NCBI RefSeq assembly: GCF_000003605.2 | Contig: NW_003121915.1 | Location: 219,042 to 266,019 of the forward strand | Length of the DNA stretch: 46,978 nt | Source of the DNA: Saccoglossus kowalevskii | Lineage: Eukaryota; Hemichordata; Enteropneusta; Harrimaniidae | Direction of reading: 5' to 3' | Part shown: piece by piece, positions 46,223 through 46,978 of the stretch | Position numbering within the stretch: position 1 is the stretch's first letter | Layout: each line of letters begins with the position of its first letter | The notes under the pieces: model-generated | What the model was told of the DNA's origin: nothing | Databases searched by the model: none | The model's input: the letters and a program-made list of their open reading frames with translations, nothing else | Position numbers and translations under genes: made by a program

Positions 46223-46451
46223 TTGTTCGTCGAGGAGGAGTGGACCATAATGAACACATAGCATCAATTTTTGTTGAATGGTGTTGAGTTAGATGCGAAA
46301 TATGTCCGTTCTGGTGTAGCTGGTCACCGTGATCGTCAGCGGCGCACGTTTGTACACAATCGCTGGACAAAATAGAATTTGACGTCGGAATTATCTCGTT
46401 ATTTAGCAGGTAACTGGGCACGTCACTACACTGTTTTATTTCATCGATCGT
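46223..46451 (-). other. Orphan exon-like open frame (~76 codons)
   Basis: A pyrimidine-rich acceptor (gttttactcag, AG at 46452-46453) leads into a long open frame with balanced, CpG-containing codons: TIDEIKQCSDVPSYLLNNE ... CVQTCAADDHGDQLHQNGH ... CSLWSTPPRRTS. A donor-like GTACAT follows at 46222. No family recognised. It could be an exon of a gene extending outside the window, or a 5' exon of the TRAF locus (the phase does not fit the RING exon). Confidence 0.35.
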
Positions 46452-46452
46452 C

Positions 46453-46978
46453 TGAGTAAAACTTTCAAAATTAAAATAAAAAAAGAACATATTTTGACAT
46501 TATAAATATTAGACTATAGTGATCACTATAAAATAATTAAAAAAAAACGACAAATCACAGTTACTAAATAAATGACAGTCGCGTGGAAATTAATTGAAAT
46601 TTTGTTGAAATAGGTGAATGCGTCGGGTCACGACGAAGGCAAGTGCGTTAAAAGCGGCGTTTAATTGGATAACAAAAATAATCGAGATCGACACACATAC
46701 AGATAAATTCAGAGTGGATTCGAGTTAGCGTGATCCATTGCGTGATTGTCATAATTATAACATCATATTACAACTTTATTTGGTGGAAACACATTGACCA
46801 AGCCCGGATTCTTATTCAGAAATTATTACGCAGATCAAGCTGCAAGCATGGAGGTAAAAAAAAAGAACAGAGGTGTGAATTCGACATTCAACACCAATCA
46901 CCAAACAATTCAGAAACTTTTAGCCTTCGAAAATGAAAACAATTAGCAGTGTGTAAGGGCTGTGTAATTTCCTGTTGA
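46453..46978. other. Window edge, nothing recognised
   Basis: AT-rich; if 46223-46451 is an exon, this would be its upstream intron. Confidence 0.4.

Noticed and set aside
1-46978. CRISPR arrays, tRNA and rRNA genes
   Set aside because: None seen. The repeats present are transposon-like or satellite-like, and the window is eukaryotic.

Overview
This is an AT-rich animal genomic window: long introns with GT/AG boundaries, no bacterial-style operons, two 50-N scaffold gaps, many degenerate mobile elements and TTAGGG-type telomere-like sequence. Family content (zeta-crystallin, GLLG-type von Willebrand D domains, TRAF) and repeat style suggest a marine deuterostome invertebrate. A hemichordate (acorn worm) is my best guess, but that is inference from memory and I could not search.

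Layout. 1.3-8.4 kb (+) holds a complete eight-coding-exon quinone oxidoreductase / zeta-crystallin gene (CRYZ, 335 aa, no lesions). Its introns contain small inverted-repeat elements and a 1.2-kb interspersed element with a terminal hairpin. At 9.33-9.49 kb is a G-rich minisatellite. 13.5-16.0 kb and 26.35-34.2 kb (+) are two tandem paralogs of a small secreted protein: signal peptide, propeptide ending in a dibasic KR site, a ~100-residue two-cysteine N-terminal domain I do not recognise, and one VWD domain. Both have six coding exons with matching phases and a last coding exon of only 10 nt. The second copy's third intron has grown to 4.9 kb and hosts a CAGGGGCGGA-ended MITE and a second copy of the hairpin element. 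Between the paralogs lie mobile-element debris, a 463-bp inverted-repeat element carrying a telomere-like palindrome, a relic of a transposon-type protein, a 107-bp direct repeat pair, a possible broken gene on the minus strand (17.6-18.3 kb), and an assembly gap flanked by an exact 71-bp duplication that looks like an artefact.

The right-hand part (37-46 kb) is mostly decayed coding sequence. At 37.1-38.1 kb (+) is a frameshifted gag-like ORF of BEL/Pao type. From 42.4 to 38.8 kb (-) is a TRAF-family (TRAF3-like) gene relic with introns retained: RING in two exons, a cysteine-rich segment, a TRAF zinc finger, a coiled coil and the first part of the MATH domain. It has lost a RING zinc ligand, has an in-frame stop and at least two frameshifts, and its MATH domain ends just before the gag-like remnant. 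At 45.3-45.7 kb (+) is the C-terminal end of a LINE reverse transcriptase with a stop codon. An orphan exon-like ORF lies at 46.2-46.45 kb (-).

The only intact protein genes I can support are CRYZ and the two VWD-domain genes. The strongest candidate for something undescribed is the VWD pair: the VWD exons are about 82% identical in protein, while the N-terminal domain is only about one-third identical.
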